Shown here: positions 50,667-58,905 of the stretch, piece after piece
How the letters are laid out: each line of letters begins with the position of its first letter
Position numbering within the stretch: the first letter of the stretch is position 1
NCBI RefSeq assembly: GCF_025465935.1
Contig: NZ_JANLNV010000082.1
Coordinates: 124,001 to 188,000, forward strand
Reading direction: 5' to 3'
DNA: 64,000 bases
From: Pseudomonas sp. 7P_10.2_Bac1
GTDB taxonomy: Bacteria > Pseudomonadota > Gammaproteobacteria > Pseudomonadales > Pseudomonadaceae
The notes under the pieces: model-generated
Databases searched by the model: none
What the model saw: the letters and a program-made list of their open reading frames with translations, nothing else
What the model was told of the DNA's origin: nothing
Position numbers and translations under genes: made by a program

Positions 50667-51571
50667 GTGTGGCGTTGTTGTGCGTTGCCGGTGTGGCGCT
50701 GGATGCGCTGTTCGGCGAGCCTAAACGCTGGCATCCGCTGGTTGCCTTTGGCCGCATGGCGGACCGGATCGAGCAGCGATTCAATTCGGGTGGCCGAGGC
50801 TGGCGCAGCCATGGCGTCACCGCTTGGGTACTGGCGGTGGTGCCGTTGACAATTCTGGCCACGGCGCTTTCGTGGTTGCCTTATATCGGTTGGCTGGTGG
50901 ACATCCTGGCGCTGTACTGCGCGCTGGGTATGCGCAGCCTGGGCGAACACGTGCAGCCGGTGGCTGGCGCTTTGCGCGCCAACGATCTGGATGAAGCGCG
51001 CACGCGGGTCGGGTATCTGGTCAGTCGCCAGACCAGCGAACTGGACGCCACCGAAGTAGCCCGGGCAGCCACTGAGTCAGTGCTGGAAAACGGCAGTGAT
51101 GCGGTGTTCGCGGCTTTGTTCTGGTTTGCCGTGGCGGGTGCGCCGGGCGTGGTGCTCTACCGTTTGAGCAATACGCTGGATGCTATGTGGGGCTATCGCA
51201 ACGAACGTTTCGAACGCTTTGGTTGGGCCGCGGCGCGTATCGACGACTTGCTCAACTATATTCCTGCACGGCTGGTGGCTTTGACCTACGCAGTGCTGGG
51301 CAAAACCCGGCTGGCCCTGACCTGCTGGCGCAAACAGGCGCCGCTCTGGGACAGCCCCAATGCCGGCCCGGTAATGGCGTCTGGCGCCGGTGCACTGGGT
51401 GTGGAACTGGGCGGTGCAGCGATTTATCACGGTGAATTGCATGAGCGCCCGCAATTGGGCGAAGGCGTGCCCGCCGATGCCGACTCGATCGGCCGCGGCT
51501 GGCAACTGGTGCAGCGCGGCGTATGGTTGTGGTTACTGATCTTGTGTGTGGGGAGTGAATTCTTTGCTTGA
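50663..51571 (+). CDS. cobD: CobD (CbiB), adenosylcobinamide-phosphate synthase
   Basis: A 302-residue membrane protein of the CbiB family, attaching aminopropanol phosphate to the corrin. Typical segments are LDALFGEPKRWHPLVAFGRMADRIE, RSLGEHVQPVAGALRANDL, and VLENGSDAVFAALFWFAVAGAPGVVLYRLSNTLDAMWGYR. The start is ATG 50663; overlap with cobC is 8 bases. Confidence 0.93.
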   Translation: MSVALLCVAGVALDALFGEPKRWHPLVAFGRMADRIEQRFNSGGRGWRSHGVTAWVLAVVPLTILATALSWLPYIGWLVDILALYCALGMRSLGEHVQPVAGALRANDLDEARTRVGYLVSRQTSELDATEVARAATESVLENGSDAVFAALFWFAVAGAPGVVLYRLSNTLDAMWGYRNERFERFGWAAARIDDLLNYIPARLVALTYAVLGKTRLALTCWRKQAPLWDSPNAGPVMASGAGALGVELGGAAIYHGELHERPQLGEGVPADADSIGRGWQLVQRGVWLWLLILCVGSEFFA

Positions 51572-52568
51572 GCATGGCGGACGTTTGCGGCAGGCGGCCC
51601 TGGACTACGGTATTGCCGAGTCGCAATGGCTGGACTTGTCCAGTGGCCTTGCGCCCTGGCCTTTTACAATTCCGCCTGTGCCTGAGCGGGCCTGGGCGCG
51701 CCTGCCAGAAACCGATGACGGGCTTGAGCAGGCCGCGTGCGACTACTACGGCGCGCCGAACGTGCTGCCGGTGCCGGGTTCGCAATGTGCGATCCAGTTG
51801 CTGCCGCGTCTGCGCCGCAGTGGCAAGGTCGGCGTGCTTTCGCCGTGCTACGCCGAACATGCCGAGTCCTGGCGACGTAGCGGGCATATCGTGCGTGAAA
51901 TCCTGGAGCAGGAGGTCGACCTCTACCTCGATACCCTGGATGTGCTGGTGGTGGTCAACCCCAACAACCCGACGGGGCTGAGCCTGTCACCTGAGCGTTT
52001 GCTGGGGTGGCATGCACGGCTGGCCTTGCGCGGCGGCTGGCTGGTGGTGGACGAAGCCTTCATGGACAACACCCCCGACTTGAGCTTGGCCGCCCAGAGC
52101 TGGCGGACGGGGTTGATCGTGCTGCGCTCATTCGGCAAGTTTTTCGGCCTGGCCGGAGTACGTTTGGGCTTTGTGTTGGCAGACCTCAAACTGCTCAAGT
52201 TGCTGGCAGAGCAAGTGGGGCCATGGGCCGTCAGCGGCCCGACCCGAATGGTCGGCCAGGCGTGCCTGCTCGACACCGACGCCCATGCTCGTCAGCGAGA
52301 GCGCAGTGAGCTGGCCAGTGCCCGCCTGCAGCATTTGCTGGGCCAGCATGATTTGCAGCCCCAAGGCGGTTGCGCCTTGTTCCAGTGGCTGATCACGCCG
52401 CGCGCCGAGCATCTGTATGAATTCATGGCGCAGCGCGGGATTTTGCTGCGCCTGTTTACCAGTAACAGCAGCGTACGTTTTGGCCTGCCTGCCGATGAGG
52501 CCGACTGGGTGAAGCTGCAAGCCGCATTGCAGGCTTATAGCCTGGCGCTGGGCAAGGAGCTTCCATGA
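51564..52568 (+). CDS. cobC: CobC, threonine-phosphate decarboxylase-like
   Basis: A 334-residue PLP-dependent, class I/II aminotransferase-fold protein of the CobC family (MLEHGGRLRQAALDYG..., VVVNPNNPTGLSLSP, and the PLP lysine in RSFGKFFGLAGVRLGF). It is thought to supply aminopropanol phosphate for corrin attachment. The start codon is TTG 51564 with GGGGAG well spaced; GTG at 51546 or 51555 are alternatives. It overlaps cobQ by four bases. Confidence 0.9.
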   Translation: MLEHGGRLRQAALDYGIAESQWLDLSSGLAPWPFTIPPVPERAWARLPETDDGLEQAACDYYGAPNVLPVPGSQCAIQLLPRLRRSGKVGVLSPCYAEHAESWRRSGHIVREILEQEVDLYLDTLDVLVVVNPNNPTGLSLSPERLLGWHARLALRGGWLVVDEAFMDNTPDLSLAAQSWRTGLIVLRSFGKFFGLAGVRLGFVLADLKLLKLLAEQVGPWAVSGPTRMVGQACLLDTDAHARQRERSELASARLQHLLGQHDLQPQGGCALFQWLITPRAEHLYEFMAQRGILLRLFTSNSSVRFGLPADEADWVKLQAALQAYSLALGKELP

Positions 52569-54016
52569 GCACATTGATGGTGCAGGGCACCACCTCCGAT
52601 GCGGGCAAAAGCACGCTGGTCACGGCTTTGTGCCGCTGGCTGACCCGTGAAGGCGTGCGCGTAGTGCCGTTCAAGCCGCAAAACATGGCGCTCAACAGTG
52701 CCGTAACCCCCGAAGGCGGTGAAATTGGCCGCGCCCAGGCCGTGCAGGCCCAGGCTGCCAGGTTGGCACCTCACACCGACATGAATCCGGTGCTGCTCAA
52801 GCCCAACAGCGACACGGGCGCGCAGGTGATTATCCATGGTCGCGCCGTCACCACCATGAACGCGGTGGCGTATCACGACTACAAAGCCATCGCCATGCAG
52901 GCGGTGCTGGCGTCCCATCAACGCTTGAGTGACGCGTACCCAGTGGTCATGGTTGAAGGGGCGGGTTCCCCGGCGGAGATCAACCTGCGTGCCGGTGATA
53001 TTGCCAACATGGGCTTTGCCGAAGCGGTGGATTGCCCGGTGGTCCTGATTGCCGATATCAACCGGGGCGGGGTCTTTGCGCATCTGGTCGGGACTCTGGA
53101 GCTGTTGTCCGAGACCGAGCAGGCACGGGTCAAAGGGTTCATCATCAACCGTTTTCGCGGCGACATTGCTTTGCTGCAACCAGGGCTGGACTGGCTGGAG
53201 CAGCGTACCGGCAAGCCGGTTATCGGCGTGTTGCCCTATGTGCTGGATTTGCACCTCGAGGCCGAAGACGGCATCGACCAGCGTCAGGCCGATAAAGCCG
53301 AGCAAGTGCTCAAGGTGGTGGTGCCGGTGCTGCCGCGCATCAGCAACCACACCGACTTTGACCCGCTGCGCCTGCACCCGCAGGTGGATTTGCAGTTTGT
53401 CGGGCCGGGCCAGGCAATTGCGTCCGCGGACTTGATTATCCTGCCGGGCTCTAAAAGCGTGCGTAGCGACTTGGCCTATCTGCGCGCCAATGGCTGGGAG
53501 ACAGCGATCAACCGGCACTTGCGCTACGGCGGCAAAGTGCTGGGGATTTGCGGTGGTTTGCAGATGCTCGGCGAGCAGGTGCATGACCCATTGGGGTTGG
53601 AGGGGGCGCCCGGCTCCAGCGAGGGGCTGGGGTTGTTGAATTTCAGCACGGAGCTGGCGGCCGAGAAGCAACTGCGCAACGTGCGCGGCCATTTGCTGCT
53701 GGAAAACGCTGAGGTCAACGGCTATGAGATTCACGCCGGTGTCACCACGGGGGCGGCGCTGGAGCAGCCCGCGGTGCGTCTGGATGATGGCCGCTGTGAC
53801 GGTGCGCAGAGCGCCGACGGGCAGGTTCTGGGCACGTACCTGCACGGCTTGTTTGAATCGCCCGCGGCCTGTGGCGCGTTACTGCGCTGGGCCGGGTTGC
53901 AGAACGTACAGGCGGTGGACTACCACGCCTTGCGCGAGCGCGACATCGAACGTCTGGCCGATCTGGTAGAGAAACATCTGGATACGGCGTACTTGCGCGA
54001 GCTTTGCGGTATTTAA
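52565..54016 (+). CDS. cobQ: CobQ, cobyric acid synthase
   Basis: A 483-residue enzyme that adds four amides to adenosylcobyrinic acid a,c-diamide. The ATP domain starts GTTSDAGKSTLVTALCRWL, with FKPQNMALNS and MVEGAGSPAEINLR. The glutaminase-like half has the Cys in VLGICGGLQMLGE and the closing GTYLHGLFESPA. Length and motifs are standard. It ends in front of a REP element. Confidence 0.96.
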   Translation: MSTLMVQGTTSDAGKSTLVTALCRWLTREGVRVVPFKPQNMALNSAVTPEGGEIGRAQAVQAQAARLAPHTDMNPVLLKPNSDTGAQVIIHGRAVTTMNAVAYHDYKAIAMQAVLASHQRLSDAYPVVMVEGAGSPAEINLRAGDIANMGFAEAVDCPVVLIADINRGGVFAHLVGTLELLSETEQARVKGFIINRFRGDIALLQPGLDWLEQRTGKPVIGVLPYVLDLHLEAEDGIDQRQADKAEQVLKVVVPVLPRISNHTDFDPLRLHPQVDLQFVGPGQAIASADLIILPGSKSVRSDLAYLRANGWETAINRHLRYGGKVLGICGGLQMLGEQVHDPLGLEGAPGSSEGLGLLNFSTELAAEKQLRNVRGHLLLENAEVNGYEIHAGVTTGAALEQPAVRLDDGRCDGAQSADGQVLGTYLHGLFESPAACGALLRWAGLQNVQAVDYHALRERDIERLADLVEKHLDTAYLRELCGI

Positions 54017-54018
54017 CT

Positions 54019-54084
54019 GTAGGAGCGAGTTCGCCTCGCGACCTTTTGAGCTTCTAAAAGCTCGCGAGGCAAGCTCGCTCCTGC
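54019..54084. repeat. REP element inside the cob operon
   Basis: A copy of the GTAGGAGCGAG family, diverged in its core (CGACCTTTTGAGC... CTAAAAGCTCG), between cobQ and cobU. It may lower expression of the distal genes. Confidence 0.85.
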
Positions 54085-54116
54085 AGGGGATGCGGCATTT
54101 TTAGAGGCTTTTAAAC

Positions 54117-54638
54117 ATGCAGCAACTGATTTTGGGTGGCGCCCGCTCGGGTAAAAGTCGCTTGGCCGAGAAGCTGGCGGCCGACTCGGGCTGCCCGGTC
54201 ATCTACATTGCGACCAGCCAGCCGCTGGACGGTGAAATGAGCGAGCGTGTTCGCCAGCATCGTGATCGTCGTCCCGCACACTGGGGGTTGATCGAGGAGC
54301 CAATCGAGCTGGCGAGGGTGCTGCGTGAGAACGCCCGCCCGGACACCTGCCTGCTGGTGGACTGCCTGACGCTGTGGCTGACCAACCTTTTGATGCTCGA
54401 AGACCCGCAGCGCCTGAGCGCAGAGCGTGATGCGCTGCTGGAAAGCCTGGCTGAACTGCCGGGGCAGCTTGTGTTTGTCAGCAACGAAACCGGAATGGGT
54501 GTCGTGCCGCTGGGCGAGTTGACTCGCCGTTACGTCGATGAAGCCGGTTGGTTGCATCAAGCCTTGGCCGAGCGTTGTCAGCGCGTGGTGCTGACCGTGG
54601 CGGGCCTGCCCCTGACATTGAAAGGAACTGCTCTATGA
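54117..54638 (+). CDS. cobU: CobU (CobP), adenosylcobinamide kinase/guanylyltransferase
   Basis: A 173-residue bifunctional enzyme. The P-loop is GGARSGKSRLAEKLA, followed by YIATSQPLDGEMSERVRQHRDRRP with the guanylylated histidine region, LVDCLTLWLTNLL, and VSNETGMGVVPLGELTRRYVDEAG. It follows the REP element by 33 bp and overlaps cobT by four bases. Confidence 0.95.
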   Translation: MQQLILGGARSGKSRLAEKLAADSGCPVIYIATSQPLDGEMSERVRQHRDRRPAHWGLIEEPIELARVLRENARPDTCLLVDCLTLWLTNLLMLEDPQRLSAERDALLESLAELPGQLVFVSNETGMGVVPLGELTRRYVDEAGWLHQALAERCQRVVLTVAGLPLTLKGTAL

Positions 54639-55690
54639 ATACTCCATGGTGGCTGAACCCGTGCAAAGCGGCTGATGGTGACGTGCAAGCGGCCGCAGCC
54701 GAGCGTCAGCAGCAGTTGACCAAACCGGCAGGTTCGCTGGGGCAACTGGAAGCGTTGGCGGTGCAACTGGCCGGGTTGCAGGGGCGGTTGAAGCCGCGTG
54801 CCGATCAGTTGTGGATAGCGATTTTTGCCGGTGATCACGGCGTGGTCGCCGAGGGGGTTTCGGCTTACCCGCAAGAAGTGACCGGGCAGATGCTGGCCAA
54901 CTTTGTCAGCGGGGGAGCGGCGATCAGCGTATTGGCCCGTCAGTTGGGCGCGCAATTGGACGTCGTCGACCTGGGTACGGTGACGCCGATGCTCAATCTG
55001 CCGGGTGTGCGGCATTTGCAACTGGGCGCTGGCACTGCCAATTTCGCTACAGGCCCGGCCATGTCCGATGCGCAGGGCTTGAAAGCTCTGGCTGCAGGGC
55101 GCGACAGCGTAGCCCGTGCGAAGGAGCAGGGCAGTGAACTGTTTGTCGGCGGCGAGATGGGCATTGGCAATACGGCGTCGGCCAGTGCCGTGGCCAGTGC
55201 GCTGCTGCAATGCCCGGCGTCTGAGCTGACCGGGCCGGGCACCGGGCTGGATGCGGCGGGCGTCAGCCACAAGGCGCGGGTGATTGAGCAGGCGCTGGCG
55301 TTTCATGACGGCTATCTGGACGACCCGCTGCAAACCTTGTTCCGCCTCGGCGGGTTCGAGATTGCGGCTCTGGCCGGTGCCTATGTGGCGTGTGCGCAAG
55401 CCGGCATCGTGGCGCTGGTCGACGGGTTTATCTGCACTGTGGCCGCCATGGTGGCCGTGCGTTTGAATCCTGAATGCCGCCAATGGCTGGTGTTTAGCCA
55501 TCGCGGTGCCGAACACGGGCATCGGCGTGTGCTGGAAAGCCTGGAGGCCGAGCCGCTGTTGGAACTGGGCTTGCGCCTGGGGGAAGGCAGCGGTGCCGCG
55601 CTGTCGGTGCCGCTGGTGCGGCTGGCCTGTGATCTGCACGGGCAGATGGCAACGTTTGCCGAGGCAGCTGTTGCGGACCGTCCGGCATGA
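54635..55690 (+). CDS. cobT: CobT, nicotinate-nucleotide-DMB phosphoribosyltransferase
   Basis: A 351-residue enzyme that converts the base made by BluB to alpha-ribazole phosphate. Segments KPAGSLGQLEALAVQLAGLQ, AGDHGVVAEGVSAYPQEVTGQM, GEMGIGNTASASA, and the catalytic glutamate motif RLGEGSGAALSVPLV are all present. ATG 54635 overlaps the cobU stop. Confidence 0.95.
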   Translation: MNTPWWLNPCKAADGDVQAAAAERQQQLTKPAGSLGQLEALAVQLAGLQGRLKPRADQLWIAIFAGDHGVVAEGVSAYPQEVTGQMLANFVSGGAAISVLARQLGAQLDVVDLGTVTPMLNLPGVRHLQLGAGTANFATGPAMSDAQGLKALAAGRDSVARAKEQGSELFVGGEMGIGNTASASAVASALLQCPASELTGPGTGLDAAGVSHKARVIEQALAFHDGYLDDPLQTLFRLGGFEIAALAGAYVACAQAGIVALVDGFICTVAAMVAVRLNPECRQWLVFSHRGAEHGHRRVLESLEAEPLLELGLRLGEGSGAALSVPLVRLACDLHGQMATFAEAAVADRPA

Positions 55691-56262
55691 GTCTCACCCT
55701 GGACTTGCTGCGCCATGGCGAAACCGAACTGGGCGGCGGGTTGCGCGGCAGCCTCGATGACGCGCTGACGGCTGCGGGCTGGGCGCAAATGCGTGCGGCG
55801 GTGCAGGGGCAAGGGCCCTGGGCACGGATTGTCAGCTCGCCATTGCAGCGCTGCGCTTTATTCTCTCGAGAGTTGGGCGGGCAACTCGACCTGCCGGTGA
55901 CCTTCGACAAAGACCTGCAAGAGCTGCATTTCGGCGCGTGGGAAGGGCAGAGTGCCGCCGCGCTGATGGAAACCGATGAACAGGCGCTGGGCCTGTTTTG
56001 GGCGGACCCCTACAGTTTTACCCCGCCTGAAGGCGAGCCGGTGCTTGAGTTCTCGCAGCGCGTGCGGGCGGCGGTCAATCGCTTGCAGCAAGCGTACGCG
56101 GGGGAGCGGGTGCTGGTGGTGTGTCACGGCGGGGTGATGAAATTGCTGCTGGCTCAGGCCCGTGGCTTGCCGCGTGAGCAGTTACTGCAGGTTCAAGTGG
56201 CCCATGGTGCGCTGTTCGAGCTACGGGTCGACGCAGGCGGCGTATTGAGCGAGGGGGGCTGA
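55687..56262 (+). CDS. Histidine phosphatase, alpha-ribazole phosphatase (CobC-type)
   Basis: A 191-residue phosphoglycerate-mutase-fold phosphatase with the catalytic motif LLRHGET (His9), the Arg of SSPLQRC, the ELHFGAWEG segment, and the second His in VVCHGGVMKLLL. Its place between cobT and cobS suggests it removes the phosphate from alpha-ribazole phosphate or the finished cobalamin phosphate. I leave the symbol blank because the enterobacterial name CobC conflicts with the other cobC here. Confidence 0.85.
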   Translation: MSLTLDLLRHGETELGGGLRGSLDDALTAAGWAQMRAAVQGQGPWARIVSSPLQRCALFSRELGGQLDLPVTFDKDLQELHFGAWEGQSAAALMETDEQALGLFWADPYSFTPPEGEPVLEFSQRVRAAVNRLQQAYAGERVLVVCHGGVMKLLLAQARGLPREQLLQVQVAHGALFELRVDAGGVLSEGG

Positions 56263-56264
56263 AC

Positions 56265-57002
56265 ATGTTGCCCTTCTGGATCGCCTTGCAGTTTCTGAGC
56301 AGCTTGCCGATTCGTTTGCCCGGTATGCCGCAGCCCCAGGAACTGGGGCGCTCACTGCTGTTTTATCCGTTGGTCGGACTGTTGTTTGGCGGGCTGTTAT
56401 GGGCGCTGAACGGTTTGTTGGCAGGGGCGCCGTTGATGCTGCATGCGGCGTTGTTGCTGACGGCCTGGGTATTGCTCAGTGGCGGCTTGCATCTGGACGG
56501 TCTGGCAGACAGTGCGGATGCCTGGCTGGGTGGCTTTGGGGATCGCGAACGCACCCTGACCATCATGAAAGACCCGCGTAGCGGCCCGATTGCAGTGGTC
56601 ACGCTGGTGCTGGTGCTGTTACTCAAGTTTTGCGCATTGCTGGCGTTGATCGAGCAGCACCACACGGCCGTCTTGTTGATTGCCCCGCTGATCGGTCGCA
56701 GCGCTTTGCTCGCAGTGTTCCTGACTACGCCTTACGTGCGTGCGGGTGGTTTGGGCCAGGCGCTGGCCGATCATCTGCCACGCAAGGCGGGGTGGTGGGT
56801 GCTGGGGCTGAGCGCATTGGCGTGTTTGGTCATGGCCGGCTCAGCCGGATTTTACGCCCTGGTACTGGCGGCTGTGGGTTTTACATGGCTGCGGCGGGTG
56901 ATGGTGCGACGCTTGGGAGGCACCACGGGCGACACCGCCGGGGCGCTCCTGGAATTGCTGGAAGTACTGATTTTAGTGGGGTTAGCGCTGATATCAGTTT
57001 GA
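56265..57002 (+). CDS. cobS: CobS (CobV), adenosylcobinamide-GDP ribazoletransferase
   Basis: A 245-residue membrane enzyme joining adenosylcobinamide-GDP with alpha-ribazole. Typical motifs are ALQFLSSLPIRLPGMPQPQELGRSLLFYPLVGLLFG, GGLHLDGLADSADAWLGGFGDRERTLTIMKDPRSGPIAVV, and GRSALLAVFLTTPYVR. It begins 3 bp after the phosphatase gene and is the last gene of the operon. Confidence 0.94.
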   Translation: MLPFWIALQFLSSLPIRLPGMPQPQELGRSLLFYPLVGLLFGGLLWALNGLLAGAPLMLHAALLLTAWVLLSGGLHLDGLADSADAWLGGFGDRERTLTIMKDPRSGPIAVVTLVLVLLLKFCALLALIEQHHTAVLLIAPLIGRSALLAVFLTTPYVRAGGLGQALADHLPRKAGWWVLGLSALACLVMAGSAGFYALVLAAVGFTWLRRVMVRRLGGTTGDTAGALLELLEVLILVGLALISV

Positions 57003-57040
57003 TAACGGCGTGGTTTAAAATCTTGATTCTCCTGACTTGC

Positions 57041-57054
57041 GGGTATATACATAC
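57041..57054. promoter_or_regulatory. Operator-like site in the marR leader
   Basis: GGGTATATACATAC lies four bases before the ATG of the MarR-type gene and shares GGGTATATAC with the palindrome at 57494. Confidence 0.5.
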
Positions 57055-57057
57055 AAA

Positions 57058-57471
57058 ATGTTACCAACCCTGTGTTTATGCACTAACCTGCGACGTGCTT
57101 CGCGGGGCATCAGCCGACATTACGACGGGGCCCTGGATGGCTTCGGAATAAACGTCGCCCAGTTTTCCTTGATGAGCAATCTCAAGCGACTTGATCAGCC
57201 GAGCATTTCCAGTCTGGCCGAAGCCATGGGGCTGGATCGCAGTACGCTGGGGCGTAACCTGCGGGTGCTTGAGTGTGCCGGGCTGGTTAAGTTGTCTGAA
57301 GGGCAGGACCACCGTAATCGGCTAGTGTGCCTGACCGAAGAAGGGGAGAAACGCTTCACTGCGGCCTGGCCGGCATGGGAGGCGGCACAGCAACGGTTGG
57401 TCGAGCGTTTGGGGGAAGACCGGCGTGCACAGCTGGTGCAGTTACTGGATGAACTGGCGGGTGTCGATTAG
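57058..57471 (+). CDS. MarR-family transcriptional regulator
   Basis: A 137-residue winged-helix regulator. The DNA-binding region is SISSLAEAMGLDRSTLGRNLRVLECAGLVKL and the wing GQDHRNRLVCLTEEGEKRF. Three cysteines in the first 18 residues (MLPTLCLCTNLR, then further) hint at possible thiol sensing but this is speculative. The ATG at 57058 is chosen; TTG 57037 lies upstream of the operator-like site. It is followed after 51 bp by the MFS gene, with a matching palindrome in the gap, so it probably represses both. Confidence 0.85.
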   Translation: MLPTLCLCTNLRRASRGISRHYDGALDGFGINVAQFSLMSNLKRLDQPSISSLAEAMGLDRSTLGRNLRVLECAGLVKLSEGQDHRNRLVCLTEEGEKRFTAAWPAWEAAQQRLVERLGEDRRAQLVQLLDELAGVD

Positions 57472-57493
57472 CACCCGTTTTAAGAATAAGAAT

Positions 57494-57505
57494 GGGTATA
57501 TACCC
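57494..57505. promoter_or_regulatory. GGGTATATACCC palindrome, probable operator
   Basis: A perfect 12-bp palindrome in the 51-bp gap between the marR and MFS genes, 18 bp before the MFS start. The half GGGTATATAC recurs at 57041. Confidence 0.6.
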
Positions 57506-57522
57506 GCATCAGGAGAATAACA

Positions 57523-58731
57523 ATGACATCGGTGTGGCGGACGAGCGGGTGGGTACTGCTGGGCAGTGCGTTGATCTTGGCGCTGTCTCTAGGGATCAGG
57601 CACGGATTTGGGCTTTTCCTGCCTCCCATGAGTGCGCAGTTTGGCTGGGGCCGCGAGGTCTTTGCCTTCGCCATTGCCTTGCAGAACCTGATCTGGGGCC
57701 TGGCTCAGCCGTTTACCGGCGCCTTGGCCGACCGCTTTGGAGCTGCCCGTGTGGTGATCATTGGTGGCGTATTGTATGCCGTCGGCTTGGTGTTGATGGG
57801 CATGTCGGATTCGTTGCTGACGTTGTCCCTCAGCGCCGGCCTGTTAATTGGTATTGGTCTGTCGGGCACTTCGTTTTCGGTCATTCTGGGGGTGGTCGGT
57901 CGCGCCTTGCCCCCGGAAAAACGCAGCATGGGCATGGGGATCGCCAGCGCAGCCGGCTCCTTTGGCCAGTTCGCCATGTTGCCCGGGACCTTGGGGTTGA
58001 TCGGCTGGCTCGGCTGGTCGTCGGCCTTGTTGGTCTTGGGGCTACTGGTGGCGTTGATCGTGCCGTTGGTGAGTATGCTTAAAGACCGTCCTATGCCCAG
58101 CCTGGGCGGCGAGCAAACATTGAAGGAAGCGCTGCGCGAAGCGTGCACGCACTCGGGCTTCTGGTTGCTGGCGTTTGGTTTTTTTGTGTGCGGGTTTCAG
58201 GTGGTGTTTATCGGCATCCATCTGCCGGCGTATCTGGTCGATCAGCATTTGCCCGCCACAGTGGGCACCACGGTGCTGGCATTGATTGGCCTGTTTAATA
58301 TCTTCGGCACCTACACGGCTGGTTGGCTGGGCGGTCGCATGTCCAAGCCGCGTTTGTTGACGGCCTTGTACCTGGCGCGCGCCGTAGTGATCGTTCTATT
58401 TCTGTGGGCGCCGGTGACACAGTTCAGCGCTTACGTGTTTGGCATGGTCATGGGCTTTTTGTGGCTTTCGACCGTGCCGCTGACCAACGGTACCGTGGCC
58501 ACCCTGTTTGGCGTGCGCAATTTGTCGATGCTGGGTGGTATCGTCTTCCTGTTCCACCAGTTGGGCGCATTCCTGGGCGGCTGGCTGGGCGGTGTGGTCT
58601 ATGATCAAACCGGCAGTTACGAGCTGATCTGGCAAGGTTCTATCCTGCTCAGCCTGTTGGCTGCAGCCCTGAACTGGCCGGTCCGAGAGCGTCCAGTGGC
58701 GCGTTTGCAAACACAAGGGAGCATGGTGTGA
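57523..58731 (+). CDS. MFS transporter
   Basis: A 402-residue, 12-helix major facilitator protein. The A-like motif GALADRFGAARVVIIGG follows helix 2, and helix 4-5 contains SFSVILGVVGRALPPEKR, a pattern of oxalate/monocarboxylate-type MFS (OFA-like). The central loop is short (KDRPMPSLGGEQTLKEAL). Substrate unknown; a drug or organic acid efflux role under MarR control is plausible. The stop overlaps the next small gene by three bases. Confidence 0.85.
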   Translation: MTSVWRTSGWVLLGSALILALSLGIRHGFGLFLPPMSAQFGWGREVFAFAIALQNLIWGLAQPFTGALADRFGAARVVIIGGVLYAVGLVLMGMSDSLLTLSLSAGLLIGIGLSGTSFSVILGVVGRALPPEKRSMGMGIASAAGSFGQFAMLPGTLGLIGWLGWSSALLVLGLLVALIVPLVSMLKDRPMPSLGGEQTLKEALREACTHSGFWLLAFGFFVCGFQVVFIGIHLPAYLVDQHLPATVGTTVLALIGLFNIFGTYTAGWLGGRMSKPRLLTALYLARAVVIVLFLWAPVTQFSAYVFGMVMGFLWLSTVPLTNGTVATLFGVRNLSMLGGIVFLFHQLGAFLGGWLGGVVYDQTGSYELIWQGSILLSLLAAALNWPVRERPVARLQTQGSMV

Positions 58732-58850
58732 ACTCGACTTGGCTTTGGCTGGGCGCTGTCAGTGCGGGCTTTTTGTTGCTGGCCCTGTGTTGGTGGGGCT
58801 GGCATCAGGGTGGATTGGCGTTGTTACAATTAGGCATGGGCGCTTGCTAG
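58728..58850 (+). CDS. Overlapping 40-residue membrane peptide
   Basis: A GTG start overlapping the MFS TGA (GTGA), with AAGGGAG correctly spaced in front, opens a 40-codon frame. The peptide has one strongly hydrophobic helix (LWLGAVSAGFLLLALCWWG) and a tail ending in MGAC. Such overlapping small ORFs are often translationally coupled to the transporter and may be its partner. It is too short for standard gene callers. The family is unknown to me. Confidence 0.55.
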   Translation: MNSTWLWLGAVSAGFLLLALCWWGWHQGGLALLQLGMGAC

Positions 58851-58905
58851 TCCCTTGCAGGGGCGAGTAAGTTCACTGCCTGCCCCTCATTAAAGGACAT
58901 TGATA

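Noticed and set aside
52535..53845. 436-residue ORF antisense to cobQ
   Set aside because: Shadow of CobQ; no recognisable domain.
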